DNA from: Trinickia terrae
Lineage (GTDB): Bacteria; Pseudomonadota; Gammaproteobacteria; Burkholderiales; Burkholderiaceae
Length of the DNA: 64,000 nucleotides
Direction: 5' to 3'
Assembly (NCBI RefSeq): GCF_005144415.1
Contig: NZ_SWJE01000005.1
Location: forward strand, 658,134-722,133
Shown piece after piece: positions 35,386 through 43,147 of this stretch (positions are counted from its first letter, which is position 1; every line of letters starts with the position of its first letter). A program made the translations under genes and the position numbers. Below the pieces are notes generated by a model. It saw only the letters and a list, made by a program, of their open reading frames with translations, made no database searches and was not told where the DNA came from.

Positions 35386-35793
35386 ATGCATCACGACAAC
35401 TGGCCCATCGTGCTGATCGCCACCAGCCGCATCTTGCCGAACGAAGAGCACGAGGAGACACGCGTGCTCGAAGTCCTGAAGAGCATCGAGCGCAGCGGAC
35501 GGTGGACCGCGCCGATCGTGCTGGAGCGCGCGAGCCTCGCCGTCATGGACGGACATCACCGGCTTGCAGCCGCGCGGCGCCTGTCGCTGCCGCGCGTGCC
35601 ATGCCTGCTGCTCGACTACGCGCAGGTCGGCGTGGTGGCGCGCCGGCCCGGCTATCGCGTCGACGGCGAGCAGATCGTCGCGCGCTCGCGAGAGGGCATG
35701 CTGTATCCGCCGAAGACGACGCGGCATATCTTTCCGCAGGCGTTGCCGGCGTGCAGCATCGAGCTGGAGGCGTTGGTTGTTTCAGGAAGCTAG
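35386..35793 (+). CDS. SbnI-like ParB/Srx-fold protein, putative free L-serine kinase
   Basis: The 135-residue protein matches the N-terminal ParB/sulfiredoxin-like part of SbnI. The N-terminus has IATSRILPNEEHEETRVLEV with Glu20 in the position of the catalytic acid, then SLAVMDGHHRLAAARRLSLP with the DGHHR box at residues 55-59. SbnI phosphorylates free L-serine to supply O-phosphoserine to SbnA. S. aureus SbnI has an extra C-terminal part with heme-responsive regulatory function; here the protein is kinase-domain length only. AAAGGAGATCGCC precedes the ATG, 35 bases after the binding-protein stop, so it is probably the last gene of the operon. Confidence 0.78.
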   Translation: MHHDNWPIVLIATSRILPNEEHEETRVLEVLKSIERSGRWTAPIVLERASLAVMDGHHRLAAARRLSLPRVPCLLLDYAQVGVVARRPGYRVDGEQIVARSREGMLYPPKTTRHIFPQALPACSIELEALVVSGS

Positions 35794-35863
35794 GGGGCAG
35801 GCTTGTGTGGGCTACAGAGCGGCTTGCGGCGGAATGTACCGGCAGGCCGTCGACGGCGGCCGG

Positions 35864-36391
35864 TCACTCCCAGTCCGCGGAGGGTTCCTCCAGATCGACG
35901 AGCGTGAGTCCCGACGCCGGCAGCGGCAGCGCGGTCTTGTAGCGCACCTGTTTCAGCGCGAAGCTCGAGCGGATGTTCGATACGCCCGGGATCGTCGTCA
36001 GCCGGTCGATGATGAAGCGTTCGAGCGTGCGCATGTCCGGCATCACCACCCGCAACAGATAGTCGGCGTCGCCCGACATCAGGTAGCACTCCATCACCTC
36101 GGGCCGTTGCGAGATCGCCGCTTCGAAGCGCCGCAGCGCGTCCTCGACCTGCTTTTCCAAGCTCACCTGGATGAACACGTTGATCCGCAAGCCGAGCGGC
36201 TCGGGATCGAGCAGCGTGACCTGTTGCTTGAAGAGGCCAAGCTTTTCCAGCGCACGCACGCGATTGAAGCAGGGCGTCGGGGAAAGGTTGACGGCTTTGG
36301 CCAGCTCCGCGTTCGTGATCCGCGCGTTCTGCTGAAGCTGGTTCAGGATGCCGATGTCGATGCGGTCAAGCCGCCTGGCGCTGGAGGTCAT
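35864..36391 (-). CDS. Lrp/AsnC-family transcriptional regulator
   Basis: The 175-residue protein has an N-terminal winged helix ([40 protein letters not shown]) and a C-terminal RAM ligand/oligomer domain ([40 protein letters not shown]). It is divergent from an AceE-like gene. In Pseudomonas putida the pair mdeR (Lrp type) and mdeB (E1 type) governs methionine breakdown, and this looks similar. The left arm of a perfect 15-bp inverted repeat overlaps its start codon, and no Shine-Dalgarno is visible, which suggests autoregulation and perhaps leaderless translation. Confidence 0.9.
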   Translation of the reverse strand: MTSSARRLDRIDIGILNQLQQNARITNAELAKAVNLSPTPCFNRVRALEKLGLFKQQVTLLDPEPLGLRINVFIQVSLEKQVEDALRRFEAAISQRPEVMECYLMSGDADYLLRVVMPDMRTLERFIIDRLTTIPGVSNIRSSFALKQVRYKTALPLPASGLTLVDLEEPSADWE

Positions 36392-36439
36392 AGTGTAAAT
36401 ATTCCGGAAATTTGGTGATGATCAGAATATTTACACTAT
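36390..36439. promoter_or_regulatory. Perfect inverted repeat, putative Lrp-type operator
   Basis: ATAGTGTAAATATTC (36390-36404) and its exact reverse complement GAATATTTACACTAT (36425-36439) are separated by 20 bases, so the centres lie about 35 bp apart. The repeat overlaps the start codon of the Lrp-type gene and lies about 105 bases upstream of the AceE-like gene. It is the obvious binding site for the adjacent regulator acting on both genes. Confidence 0.72.
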
Positions 36440-36543
36440 CAAAGCGCGAATTTCCAATGAAATCAGAGGCACATTTTGTGGGCGGGCCGGTAGCATGACT
36501 TCCATTGATGCACGCGCCGGAGACAGCGTGCGGGAGACAAGCG

Positions 36544-39264
36544 ATGACGGACTTATCGAGCGGTATCGAGCAGACCAAACGCCTTGAAACGACGAACGTC
36601 GACCCCGATCCTGGGGAAACGTCCGAATGGCTCGACGCGCTGGACGGCGTCGTTGCCCACGTCGGCAAGGCGCGCGCGCAATATCTGCTCGACCGCCTCG
36701 CCGAGCATGCACGCGCGAACGGGCTCGCGTCGGCGCGCATGCCGGTCACGCGCTACCTGAACACGATCCCGCTCGCCGAGCAGCCGCACTATCCTGGCGA
36801 CCTCGACATCGAGGAGCGGCTGTCGGCCGCGCTGCGCTGGAACGCGCTCGCGATGGTCGTGCGCGCGAACCGCGCGTATGGCGAGCTGGGCGGCCATATC
36901 GCCAGCTACGCATCGGCGTCGGACCTGTTCGAGGTCGGCTTCAATCACTTCTTCCGCGCCGCTACGCCGGGCGGCGGCGACGGCGCGGGCGGCGATCTCG
37001 TCTATTTCCAGCCGCATTCGTCACCGGGTGTCTATGCGCGCGCGTATCTCGAAGGCTTTCTCACCGACGATCACCTGCGGCACTACCGGCGCGAGATTGC
37101 CGGCCCCGGGCTGTGTTCGTATCCGCATCCGTGGCTGATGCCGGATTTCTGGCAGTTCCCGACCGGCTCGATGGGCATTGGCCCGATCAACGCGATCTAC
37201 CAGGCGCGTTTCATGCGCTACTTGCAGAATCGCGGCCTTGCGCGAACCGCAGGCCGGACGGTTTGGGGCTTCTTCGGCGACGGCGAAATGGACGAGCCGG
37301 AATCGCTCGGCGCGCTCTCGCTCGCCGCGCGGGAAGGACTCGACAATCTCGTGTTCGTCATCAACTGCAACCTGCAGCGGCTCGATGGCCCGGTGCGAGG
37401 CAACGGCCGCGTGATCGACGAGCTCGAAGCGCAGTTCTCAGGCGCCGGCTGGAACGTGATCAAGGTGCTGTGGGGGTCCGACTGGGACCCGCTGTTCGCG
37501 CGCGACCACGCCGGCGCGCTTGCGCGCGCGTTTGCCGAGACCGTCGACGGCCAGTTTCAGACGTTCTCCGCGAACGACGGCGCGTACAACCGCGAGCGCT
37601 TCTTCAGTCAGGATCCGACGCTGGCCGCGCTCGCTGCTCAGCTCACCGACACCGAGATCGACCGCCTGCGCCGCGGCGGCCACGACGCGCGCAAGCTGCA
37701 CGCCGCTTACGCGCGCGCGCTCGGGCATCGGGGTCAGCCGACCGTGATCCTCGCGAAGACGATGAAGGGCTTCGGGATGGGCGCGGCGGGCCAGGGCCGG
37801 ATGACGACCCATCAGCAGAAGAAGCTCGACGTCGACGATTTGAAAGCGTTCCGCGACCGCTTCCGGCTGCCGCTGTCGGACGACGATGTCGAGCAGCTCA
37901 CGTTTTACAAACCTGCGGAAGACAGCCCGGAAATGCGTTACCTGCATGCACGCCGGGCTGCCCTGGGAGGCTATCTGCCCAGAAGGCGGAGAGCGGCGTC
38001 GAAAGGGCTGACCGTCCCTTCGATGCCGGCCTGGGGAGCGTTCGCGCTGGACGCGGCCGGCCGCGAAATGTCGACGACGATGGTGCTCGTGCGCATGCTC
38101 ACGGCGCTGCTGAAGGACGGTGAGATCGGCCCGCGCGTCGTGCCGATCGTCGCCGATGAGGCGCGCACGTTCGGCATGGCCAATATGTTCCGGCAGGTCG
38201 GGATTTACTCGCCGCTCGGACAGCGCTACGAGCCGGAAGACCTCGGCTCGATGCTCTACTACCGCGAGGACACGCGCGGCCAGATCCTCGAGGAAGGGAT
38301 TTCGGAAGCGGGCGCGATTTCGTCGTGGATCGCCGCGGCGACGGCCTACAGCGTGCACGATCTGCCGATGCTGCCGTTCTACATCTACTACTCGATGTTC
38401 GGCTTCCAGCGCATCGGTGACCTGATCTGGGCGGCGGCGGACCAGCGCTCGCGTGGTTTTCTCGTCGGCGCGACGTCGGGGCGCACGACGCTCGGCGGGG
38501 AAGGATTGCAGCATCAGGACGGCAGCAGCCATCTTGCTGCGTCGACGATTCCGAACTGCCGCGCGTACGATCCGGCGTTCGCGTATGAAGTCGCGACGAT
38601 CGTCGATGCGGGGATGCGCGAGATGGTCGAAGCGCAGCGCGACGTGTTCTATTACGTGACGGTGATGAACGAGAGCTATGCGCAGCCGTCGATGCCTGCG
38701 GGCGATCGGGAGGCGCTGCGCGAGGGGATTTTGAAGGGGATGTATGCGTTGTCGCCGGAAATGCGGACTTCCGCGCGCGTGCAGTTGCTTGGCTCGGGGG
38801 CGATTCTCGGTGAAGCGATCGCCGCGCAGCGGATGCTGAAGGAAGACTGGGGTGTCGACGCGGCGGTGTGGAGCGTGACGAGCTTCAGCGAACTGCAGCG
38901 CGACGGTATGGAGGCCGAACGGCAATCGCGGCTCGGCGATGCGGATGTGATGCCGTATGTGAGCGCCGCGCTCGGGGCGGCGCGCGGGCCTGTGATCGCC
39001 GCGACCGACTATGTGCGCGCAGTGCCGGAGCTGATCCGCGCATACGTGCCGCGCCGCTATGTGACGCTCGGGACCGATGGCTTCGGGCGTAGCGATACGC
39101 GGCAGGCGTTGCGGACGTTTTTCGAAGTCGATCGCGCGAGCATTGTGATCGCGGCGTTGAAGGCGTTGGCCGATGAGGAGGAGGTCGAGGCGGACATCGT
39201 GCGCGAGGCGCGCGAGCGTTATGGGAAGGCGGCGGAGCCAGGTGCCGCGCCCTGGCAATGCTGA
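36544..39264 (+). CDS. AceE-like thiamine-diphosphate 2-oxoacid dehydrogenase E1 (MdeB-like)
   Basis: The 906-residue homodimeric-type E1 decarboxylates pyruvate or 2-oxobutyrate and acylates an E2 lipoyl domain. The ThDP motif runs from WGFFGDGEMDEPESLG to VINCNLQRLDGPV (GDG...N). Other AceE blocks are HASYASASDLFEVGFNHFF-type, FGMANMFRQVGIYSPLGQRY, YREDTRGQILEEGISEAGAI and GGEGLQHQDGSSH. ATG 36544 follows GGGAGACAAGCG. No E2 or E3 gene follows, and a terminator comes next, so it must use a complex encoded elsewhere. Pairing with an Lrp gene suggests 2-oxobutyrate use as in the Pseudomonas mde system; no methionine gamma-lyase is in the window. Confidence 0.88.
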   Translation: MTDLSSGIEQTKRLETTNVDPDPGETSEWLDALDGVVAHVGKARAQYLLDRLAEHARANGLASARMPVTRYLNTIPLAEQPHYPGDLDIEERLSAALRWNALAMVVRANRAYGELGGHIASYASASDLFEVGFNHFFRAATPGGGDGAGGDLVYFQPHSSPGVYARAYLEGFLTDDHLRHYRREIAGPGLCSYPHPWLMPDFWQFPTGSMGIGPINAIYQARFMRYLQNRGLARTAGRTVWGFFGDGEMDEPESLGALSLAAREGLDNLVFVINCNLQRLDGPVRGNGRVIDELEAQFSGAGWNVIKVLWGSDWDPLFARDHAGALARAFAETVDGQFQTFSANDGAYNRERFFSQDPTLAALAAQLTDTEIDRLRRGGHDARKLHAAYARALGHRGQPTVILAKTMKGFGMGAAGQGRMTTHQQKKLDVDDLKAFRDRFRLPLSDDDVEQLTFYKPAEDSPEMRYLHARRAALGGYLPRRRRAASKGLTVPSMPAWGAFALDAAGREMSTTMVLVRMLTALLKDGEIGPRVVPIVADEARTFGMANMFRQVGIYSPLGQRYEPEDLGSMLYYREDTRGQILEEGISEAGAISSWIAAATAYSVHDLPMLPFYIYYSMFGFQRIGDLIWAAADQRSRGFLVGATSGRTTLGGEGLQHQDGSSHLAASTIPNCRAYDPAFAYEVATIVDAGMREMVEAQRDVFYYVTVMNESYAQPSMPAGDREALREGILKGMYALSPEMRTSARVQLLGSGAILGEAIAAQRMLKEDWGVDAAVWSVTSFSELQRDGMEAERQSRLGDADVMPYVSAALGAARGPVIAATDYVRAVPELIRAYVPRRYVTLGTDGFGRSDTRQALRTFFEVDRASIVIAALKALADEEEVEADIVREARERYGKAAEPGAAPWQC

Positions 39265-39342
39265 GCTGAACTGCAAGAGGCGGGGTAACCCGTGCATCGG
39301 GCGGATGGCTCACCAAGTGAGCTCACCGCGCGCACAAAGCGA

Positions 39343-39372
39343 AAGGCCCGCGCTCCTAGGAGCAGCGGGCCT
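39343..39372 (-). terminator. Intrinsic terminator, probably the displaced tRNA-Met terminator
   Basis: A stem AGGCCCGC paired with GCGGGCCT encloses an inner palindrome GCTCCTAGGAGC. On the minus strand it is followed by TTTCG and lies 11 bases beyond the att copy of the tRNA 3' end. The order tRNA end, spacer, hairpin is what a tRNA gene normally has. I read this as the original terminator, cut off from its gene by the island. It may also end the AceE-like transcript from the other side. Confidence 0.7.
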
Positions 39373-39383
39373 CGCGTCTAATT

Positions 39384-39396
39384 TGGTGGCGAATCA
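39384..39396 (+). repeat. Distal att site of the tRNA-Met island
   Basis: TGGTGGCGAATCA is an exact copy of the last 13 bases (including CCA) of the tRNA-Met gene at 44521-44533. It is followed on the far side by the displaced terminator. Confidence 0.82.
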
Positions 39397-39701
39397 CGGG
39401 CGTACCCGCCAAGTCGCTCTCAACCCCTGTCTACAAGGGCCTGTCAGGTCGGATGGCTGACAGGTGTCACGGTTTTTCCGTAACACCTACAGTATCACGT
39501 TCACCACCCGAATGCGGCCTCCATGCCCAGCCGCCTGTCGTTCTCGGTTGTGGTGCCGCCATTCTTGGCCGCGCGAACCTAGGAGCAGCAGCGTAGTGTG
39601 GCCCCAATTATTAACAAAATGTCGTTGAAAATGTCAATTTATTGCGCAATGAAAAAGTATTGACTAATATAGGCTAATACCGCAATTGTTGAGAGGTTCC
39701 C
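39397..39701. other. Left end of the island: hairpins, subterminal repeat and promoter region
   Basis: No gene is present in about 305 bases. The stretch holds a hairpin (CCTGTCAG with CTGACAGG, about 39440-39462), a GGTGTCACGGT element at 39463-39473 that is inverted at the right end, and one copy of a 15-bp repeat (39494-39508). The last 100 bases are AT-rich and carry the sequence GACTAATATAGGCTAATAC (39662-39680), with two CTAATA copies one helical turn apart just upstream of the first island gene. It is a plausible operator for the Xre antitoxin. Confidence 0.45.
39494..39508 (+). repeat. 15-bp direct repeat, left copy
   Basis: ATCACGTTCACCACC occurs here and again, same orientation, at 43474-43488. 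The two copies flank the toxin-antitoxin and HEPN cargo inside the island. Confidence 0.6.
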
Positions 39702-41003
39702 ATGTCTGTGGCTCCGTTCCCCCGTTTGGTCAAACCGGCTTCGCAGCCGCTCGGCTTGTATTTTCGTGCCGGTCAGAACGACCATGCGCCGCTCAGCCAA
39801 CTGCTGGCCCAAGGTCAAAGGTCTTACTACGGGGTTGTGGTTGAGGCCAAGCGAGCTGAGCGTCACCGCGAATTGCTGAAAGAGGCGGAAAGAGGACGAC
39901 TGGAGTGCATACTCGATCCGTGTACTCAGGCTTCAGCCACAATCGGAGGCTTTTCGGAGAAGCTTGGAGCTTTGCCTTGGGGAGTGGGGCGCCCCCATGC
40001 CGTTGATGACTTTCAAGGTGCTTCAAGAATTGAATTGATGTCAAGGCTCGCGGATTTCGCAGTCGAACATGGCTTCAGTCAGGTGTTAGCTCCGACGCAC
40101 TACGTCAGGGGTGTCGAAGACCCGTGGTTTAGTGCCGACATTTCCGCGCTTTCCGATTTGAGGGGGGCCTTGGACAGGGCTGGTGGTAGAACGATTGAAA
40201 TTAACTACTCTTTATGTTTGCCCTATGCGACGTTTAGGGACGAGGCGTTGCGTGCACAACTGGTTCATGAACTGGAGGGTGCGCCAGTGCAGTCCCTCTG
40301 GTTACGTGTTGATGGGTGTGGTGCGGACAGCACGCCAACGGCGGTGAAGAATTATGTCGCAGCTTGTGGTGACTTCAACGAACTCGGCCTGCCGATTGTA
40401 GCGGATCAAGTTGGCGGTCTTCCTGGCTTATCGCTGCTGGCGTTTTCTGCAGTCGGTGGACTTTCGACAGGCTTGGCGGCCGGCGAGCGATTCAACGCGA
40501 GTCATTGGCACCGCCCTCGATTGGGCAAGGCGTACATGAAACACGCGGGAGTGTACATTCCTGCACTGGATCTGCTTCTTGATCGAAAGGATGCCGAAGC
40601 ACTGTTTGAGCGGAATCCTCGAATAAAAGGGCTTTTCGGTTGTAGGGATCACGACTGCTGTTTGCGCGGCATCACCGACATGTTGCAGACACCGGCTCGA
40701 CACTTTGCAATTCAACGTATCAAGCAGGTGGCTGAGCTTAGTCAGTATGTGGAGTCGCTACGGCCCCAAGTTTTCCTGGATCGGTTCGTTCGTCCCACAA
40801 CCGATTACGCCCTCCAAATGTCGAAAGCAACGGGATTGAATGAATCGCTCCAGAAGCGTTTGGCCGCACATAGGCAACGCCTCGATGCGCTTCGCATAAC
40901 ATTGGGGAAAATTATCGAATCAGGTGACCTGGCAGTTCATGCGCAGATTCCCAAGACACGCATGATGCGGGAAGCCACTTATTCAAATCATCGGACGAGG
41001 TAA
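39702..41003 (+). CDS. Hypothetical protein, putative TIM barrel with Cys/His cluster, RES-Xre associated
   Basis: The 433-residue soluble protein has alternating beta-strands and helices suggestive of a TIM barrel (ILDPCTQAS, QVLAPTHYV, TIEINYSLCLP, SLWLRVDGCG, LPIVADQVGGLPGLSLL). The Gly-rich AVGGLSTGLAAGERF recalls the substrate loop of tRNA-guanine transglycosylases. A possible zinc site follows: Cys314, His317, Cys319, Cys320 and His334 in FGCRDHDCCLRG and TPARHF. I do not recognise the family with certainty; a TGT/DpdA-like relationship is a hypothesis. GAGAGG precedes the ATG. Its stop is 3 bases before the antitoxin start, so it is co-translated with the toxin-antitoxin pair. Confidence 0.6.
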   Translation: MSVAPFPRLVKPASQPLGLYFRAGQNDHAPLSQLLAQGQRSYYGVVVEAKRAERHRELLKEAERGRLECILDPCTQASATIGGFSEKLGALPWGVGRPHAVDDFQGASRIELMSRLADFAVEHGFSQVLAPTHYVRGVEDPWFSADISALSDLRGALDRAGGRTIEINYSLCLPYATFRDEALRAQLVHELEGAPVQSLWLRVDGCGADSTPTAVKNYVAACGDFNELGLPIVADQVGGLPGLSLLAFSAVGGLSTGLAAGERFNASHWHRPRLGKAYMKHAGVYIPALDLLLDRKDAEALFERNPRIKGLFGCRDHDCCLRGITDMLQTPARHFAIQRIKQVAELSQYVESLRPQVFLDRFVRPTTDYALQMSKATGLNESLQKRLAAHRQRLDALRITLGKIIESGDLAVHAQIPKTRMMREATYSNHRTR

Positions 41004-41006
41004 ATC

Positions 41007-41342
41007 ATGACTGCTATTGCGCGCAAACTAGACATCATCACCGAAAAGGGCGGTATGCGTTTCATTGATGTTGCCAATCTGCTGGGAACGCGCCCAGAAA
41101 CGGTTTCGCGCTGGAATCAAGGTAAGGCGTTTCCTCACCCCGGTACCGAAAAGCTGTTGCTTGAGCTTGAATGGATAATCGAGCAACTGGCAGATCTGTA
41201 CGAACCTCAAGAGGCTCGGTTATGGTTGTTTTCTAGGCAAAAACTATTGAATGGTGCCGTTCCGGCTGATCTGATAGCGTCTGGTCATTCGGAGGACGTT
41301 TTGGCGATGATCTCAAAGTTACGTGAAGGCGTCTATCTCTGA
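41007..41342 (+). CDS. Xre/MbcA/ParS-family antitoxin
   Basis: The 111-residue protein has an N-terminal Xre-type helix-turn-helix (MRFIDVANLLGTRPETVSRW) and a C-terminal toxin-binding DUF2384 domain. In that domain LYEPQEARLWLFSRQKLLNG is followed by AVPADLIASGHSEDVLAMIS. This is the standard partner of RES toxins: it blocks the toxin and represses its own operon. The start is 3 bases after the preceding gene's stop, and the RES gene begins 15 bases later. Confidence 0.88.
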   Translation: MTAIARKLDIITEKGGMRFIDVANLLGTRPETVSRWNQGKAFPHPGTEKLLLELEWIIEQLADLYEPQEARLWLFSRQKLLNGAVPADLIASGHSEDVLAMISKLREGVYL

Positions 41343-41356
41343 GTGCGAGGCGACTC

Positions 41357-41899
41357 TTGATCCGCGAATCAGCGTTAATCGACTATCTCTCATGCTGCCA
41401 GGTGGAGACGTTTTCGGGTGTTGTATATCGAGCGACACGCATGGGCCTAGATCCAACAACACCCTCCACCGCAGGCGGTCGCTGGATGCCTCGTGAGGGC
41501 ATGGCGGTTCTTTACACCAGCTTCGAACGCGAAGGTGCTCTGGCGGAGATGAGTTTCCACCTTGGTATGTTAACGCCGGTGCCAAGCAAGCCTATCTCAA
41601 TACATACGCTACAGGTTACCTCCAAGCGATTGATTCGACTGCAAAGGACGGATTTTGCGGGGGTAGGAATCGACGCTTCGCGATTTGGAGAACTCGACTA
41701 TCGACGAACCGAAGTCGTGGGCGACGCCATAGGTTTTTTGGAGTTTGACGCTATGCGCGTCCCTTCGGCACGCTGGGAGTGCGACAACCTAGTGTTGCTT
41801 GCCGACAATCAAGATATCAGTGTTGCGCCGACGGTTGTTAACACAGAGCAGGTAGACTGGCTTGAATGGGCAAAAGCAAATGGTTTTGTCGCCAACTAG
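41357..41899 (+). CDS. RES-domain NAD-targeting toxin
   Basis: The 180-residue protein has the RES signature: Arg25 and Arg42 (VVYRATRM and AGGRWMPREGMAVLYTS), Glu64 in GALAEMSFHL and Ser137 in RVPSARW. Known RES toxins (MbcT, Res, ParT) degrade NAD+ or ADP-ribosylate targets and halt growth. The start appears to be TTG 41357 with GCGAGG upstream. It follows its antitoxin directly. Base use is more AT-rich than the core genome, fitting an acquired cassette. Confidence 0.88.
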   Translation: MIRESALIDYLSCCQVETFSGVVYRATRMGLDPTTPSTAGGRWMPREGMAVLYTSFEREGALAEMSFHLGMLTPVPSKPISIHTLQVTSKRLIRLQRTDFAGVGIDASRFGELDYRRTEVVGDAIGFLEFDAMRVPSARWECDNLVLLADNQDISVAPTVVNTEQVDWLEWAKANGFVAN

Positions 41900-42048
41900 T
41901 TGACCAATTGGGGCCGTGAGCTCTTGGCCAGCATGCGGCGCTGTATGCCAGATTTTCATTGAAGCCTTGCCTCAGGTTTGCGCGTGGCCTTAGACGGGTG
42001 GTCATTGACTGCACGCGCCGGACGAAACCGCTCGAATGGAGATCAATC

Positions 42049-42267
42049 ATGGCAGGAAAGTCGTTTTCCAAAGGTCTGGACGATCGCATGCGTGATCAAG
42101 ATGGTGAGATTCGTAAAAAGCGCAGTGATACGAAGGTCGAGACATTGCGTAAGACCTACGGCCCTGATTTTGCGAAGGGTTATCGATCGGATGCAGAACT
42201 CGGAACAGTGCTGAAGAAGGAGGGTGTTGATACCCTCTATCAACTCATTAAGAAAAAGAGGTCGTGA
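42049..42267 (+). CDS. Small basic hypothetical protein
   Basis: The 72-residue, Lys/Arg/Asp-rich soluble protein begins MAGKSFSKGLDDRMRDQDGE and ends GVDTLYQLIKKKRS. A GGAGA site precedes ATG 42049. It resembles short proteins found in phage and island contexts, with no defined domain. It could be a DNA-binding or regulatory cargo protein. It lies 150 bases after the RES gene in the same orientation. Confidence 0.55.
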   Translation: MAGKSFSKGLDDRMRDQDGEIRKKRSDTKVETLRKTYGPDFAKGYRSDAELGTVLKKEGVDTLYQLIKKKRS

Positions 42268-42550
42268 TTACGAACCGTTCGCTTCGAGACATGCGCAAAG
42301 CGCGCACTTGCTGCGTCGCCTCTAGCCGAGCTAATTCTTGGCATTAAGTGAGGCGGCCTTAGGCGAGTCGTCTGTCGCACCACGTCTCACTTCAGACCGT
42401 TGCCAAGCTTGGTTGCGTCGTTAGGTGAGCTATATCTCAAAGATTGAGCGTGGCGAGCAGTATGTAGATGTGCTGGAGTCCGTAGAATGGTGCGAGGCAT
42501 GTGGAACACCACCATCCAGAGCTATTAATGAAATATAAGGAAAATATATA

Positions 42551-43147
42551 GTGCAGAGAAATGAATTTAAGAATCCTCACGTACTCTGGCATTTTGATAG
42601 AGTGAGGGAGGCAACAAACAATATGATGTTCATGTTTGCTACAACAGCGGAAAATGAGGACAAGCGAAGAGCGTTCGATGAGTCCATCAGAACCGCAATG
42701 GGTTGGCCTCCGCACGTTAAAAATTTCTACGAATATAGGATGATGTTCGGAGGGATTTATGAGCGGCTATTTCAATTTTGCGTAATTTCCTTGTGTTCTG
42801 ATGTTGAAGTTTTTTTTAAGGAAACCTTCGATAAATACAATTATAATAAAGGAAAGGGAAGTGGATTTTTTCAAAGGCTGGATGATGTTATTAGTGAGTT
42901 AACGGCTGCAGGGTTCGATTTCTCGTCTATTCAAGGTTCGATAGATAAGCTTCGACTCGCATTTCAGATTCGTCATATTGGGATTCATAATATGGGAGTT
43001 GTGGATCAAGGTTTCGTTGATAAAACAGGCGAGGGTGCAGTTGGGAGTATGTATCCAATTGACCAAGATAGTTATCGGAAGATGTTCGATTCCTACACAG
43101 TTTTCCTCAAATATTTGGACGACAAACTTCCGAATCTCCCCGCGTGA
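42551..43147 (+). CDS. Hypothetical protein with HEPN-like motif
   Basis: The 198-residue, AT-rich gene encodes a mainly helical protein. Near its C-terminus it reads AFQIRHIGIHNMGVVDQGFV, with Arg141 and His146 in the R-x4-H arrangement typical of HEPN ribonuclease domains, followed by the usual small Gly. HEPN proteins often act as RNases in toxin-antitoxin and anti-phage systems. No nucleotidyltransferase (MNT) partner is adjacent. The start is GTG 42551 with AAGGAAAA upstream. The assignment rests on one motif and the helical context. Confidence 0.5.
   Translation: MQRNEFKNPHVLWHFDRVREATNNMMFMFATTAENEDKRRAFDESIRTAMGWPPHVKNFYEYRMMFGGIYERLFQFCVISLCSDVEVFFKETFDKYNYNKGKGSGFFQRLDDVISELTAAGFDFSSIQGSIDKLRLAFQIRHIGIHNMGVVDQGFVDKTGEGAVGSMYPIDQDSYRKMFDSYTVFLKYLDDKLPNLPA

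Noticed and set aside
37438-39297. 619-codon minus-strand open frame opposite the AceE-like gene
   Set aside because: It is an antisense shadow produced by high GC and strong third-position bias; its translation is Arg/His-rich with no domain, while the plus strand is a clear E1 enzyme.
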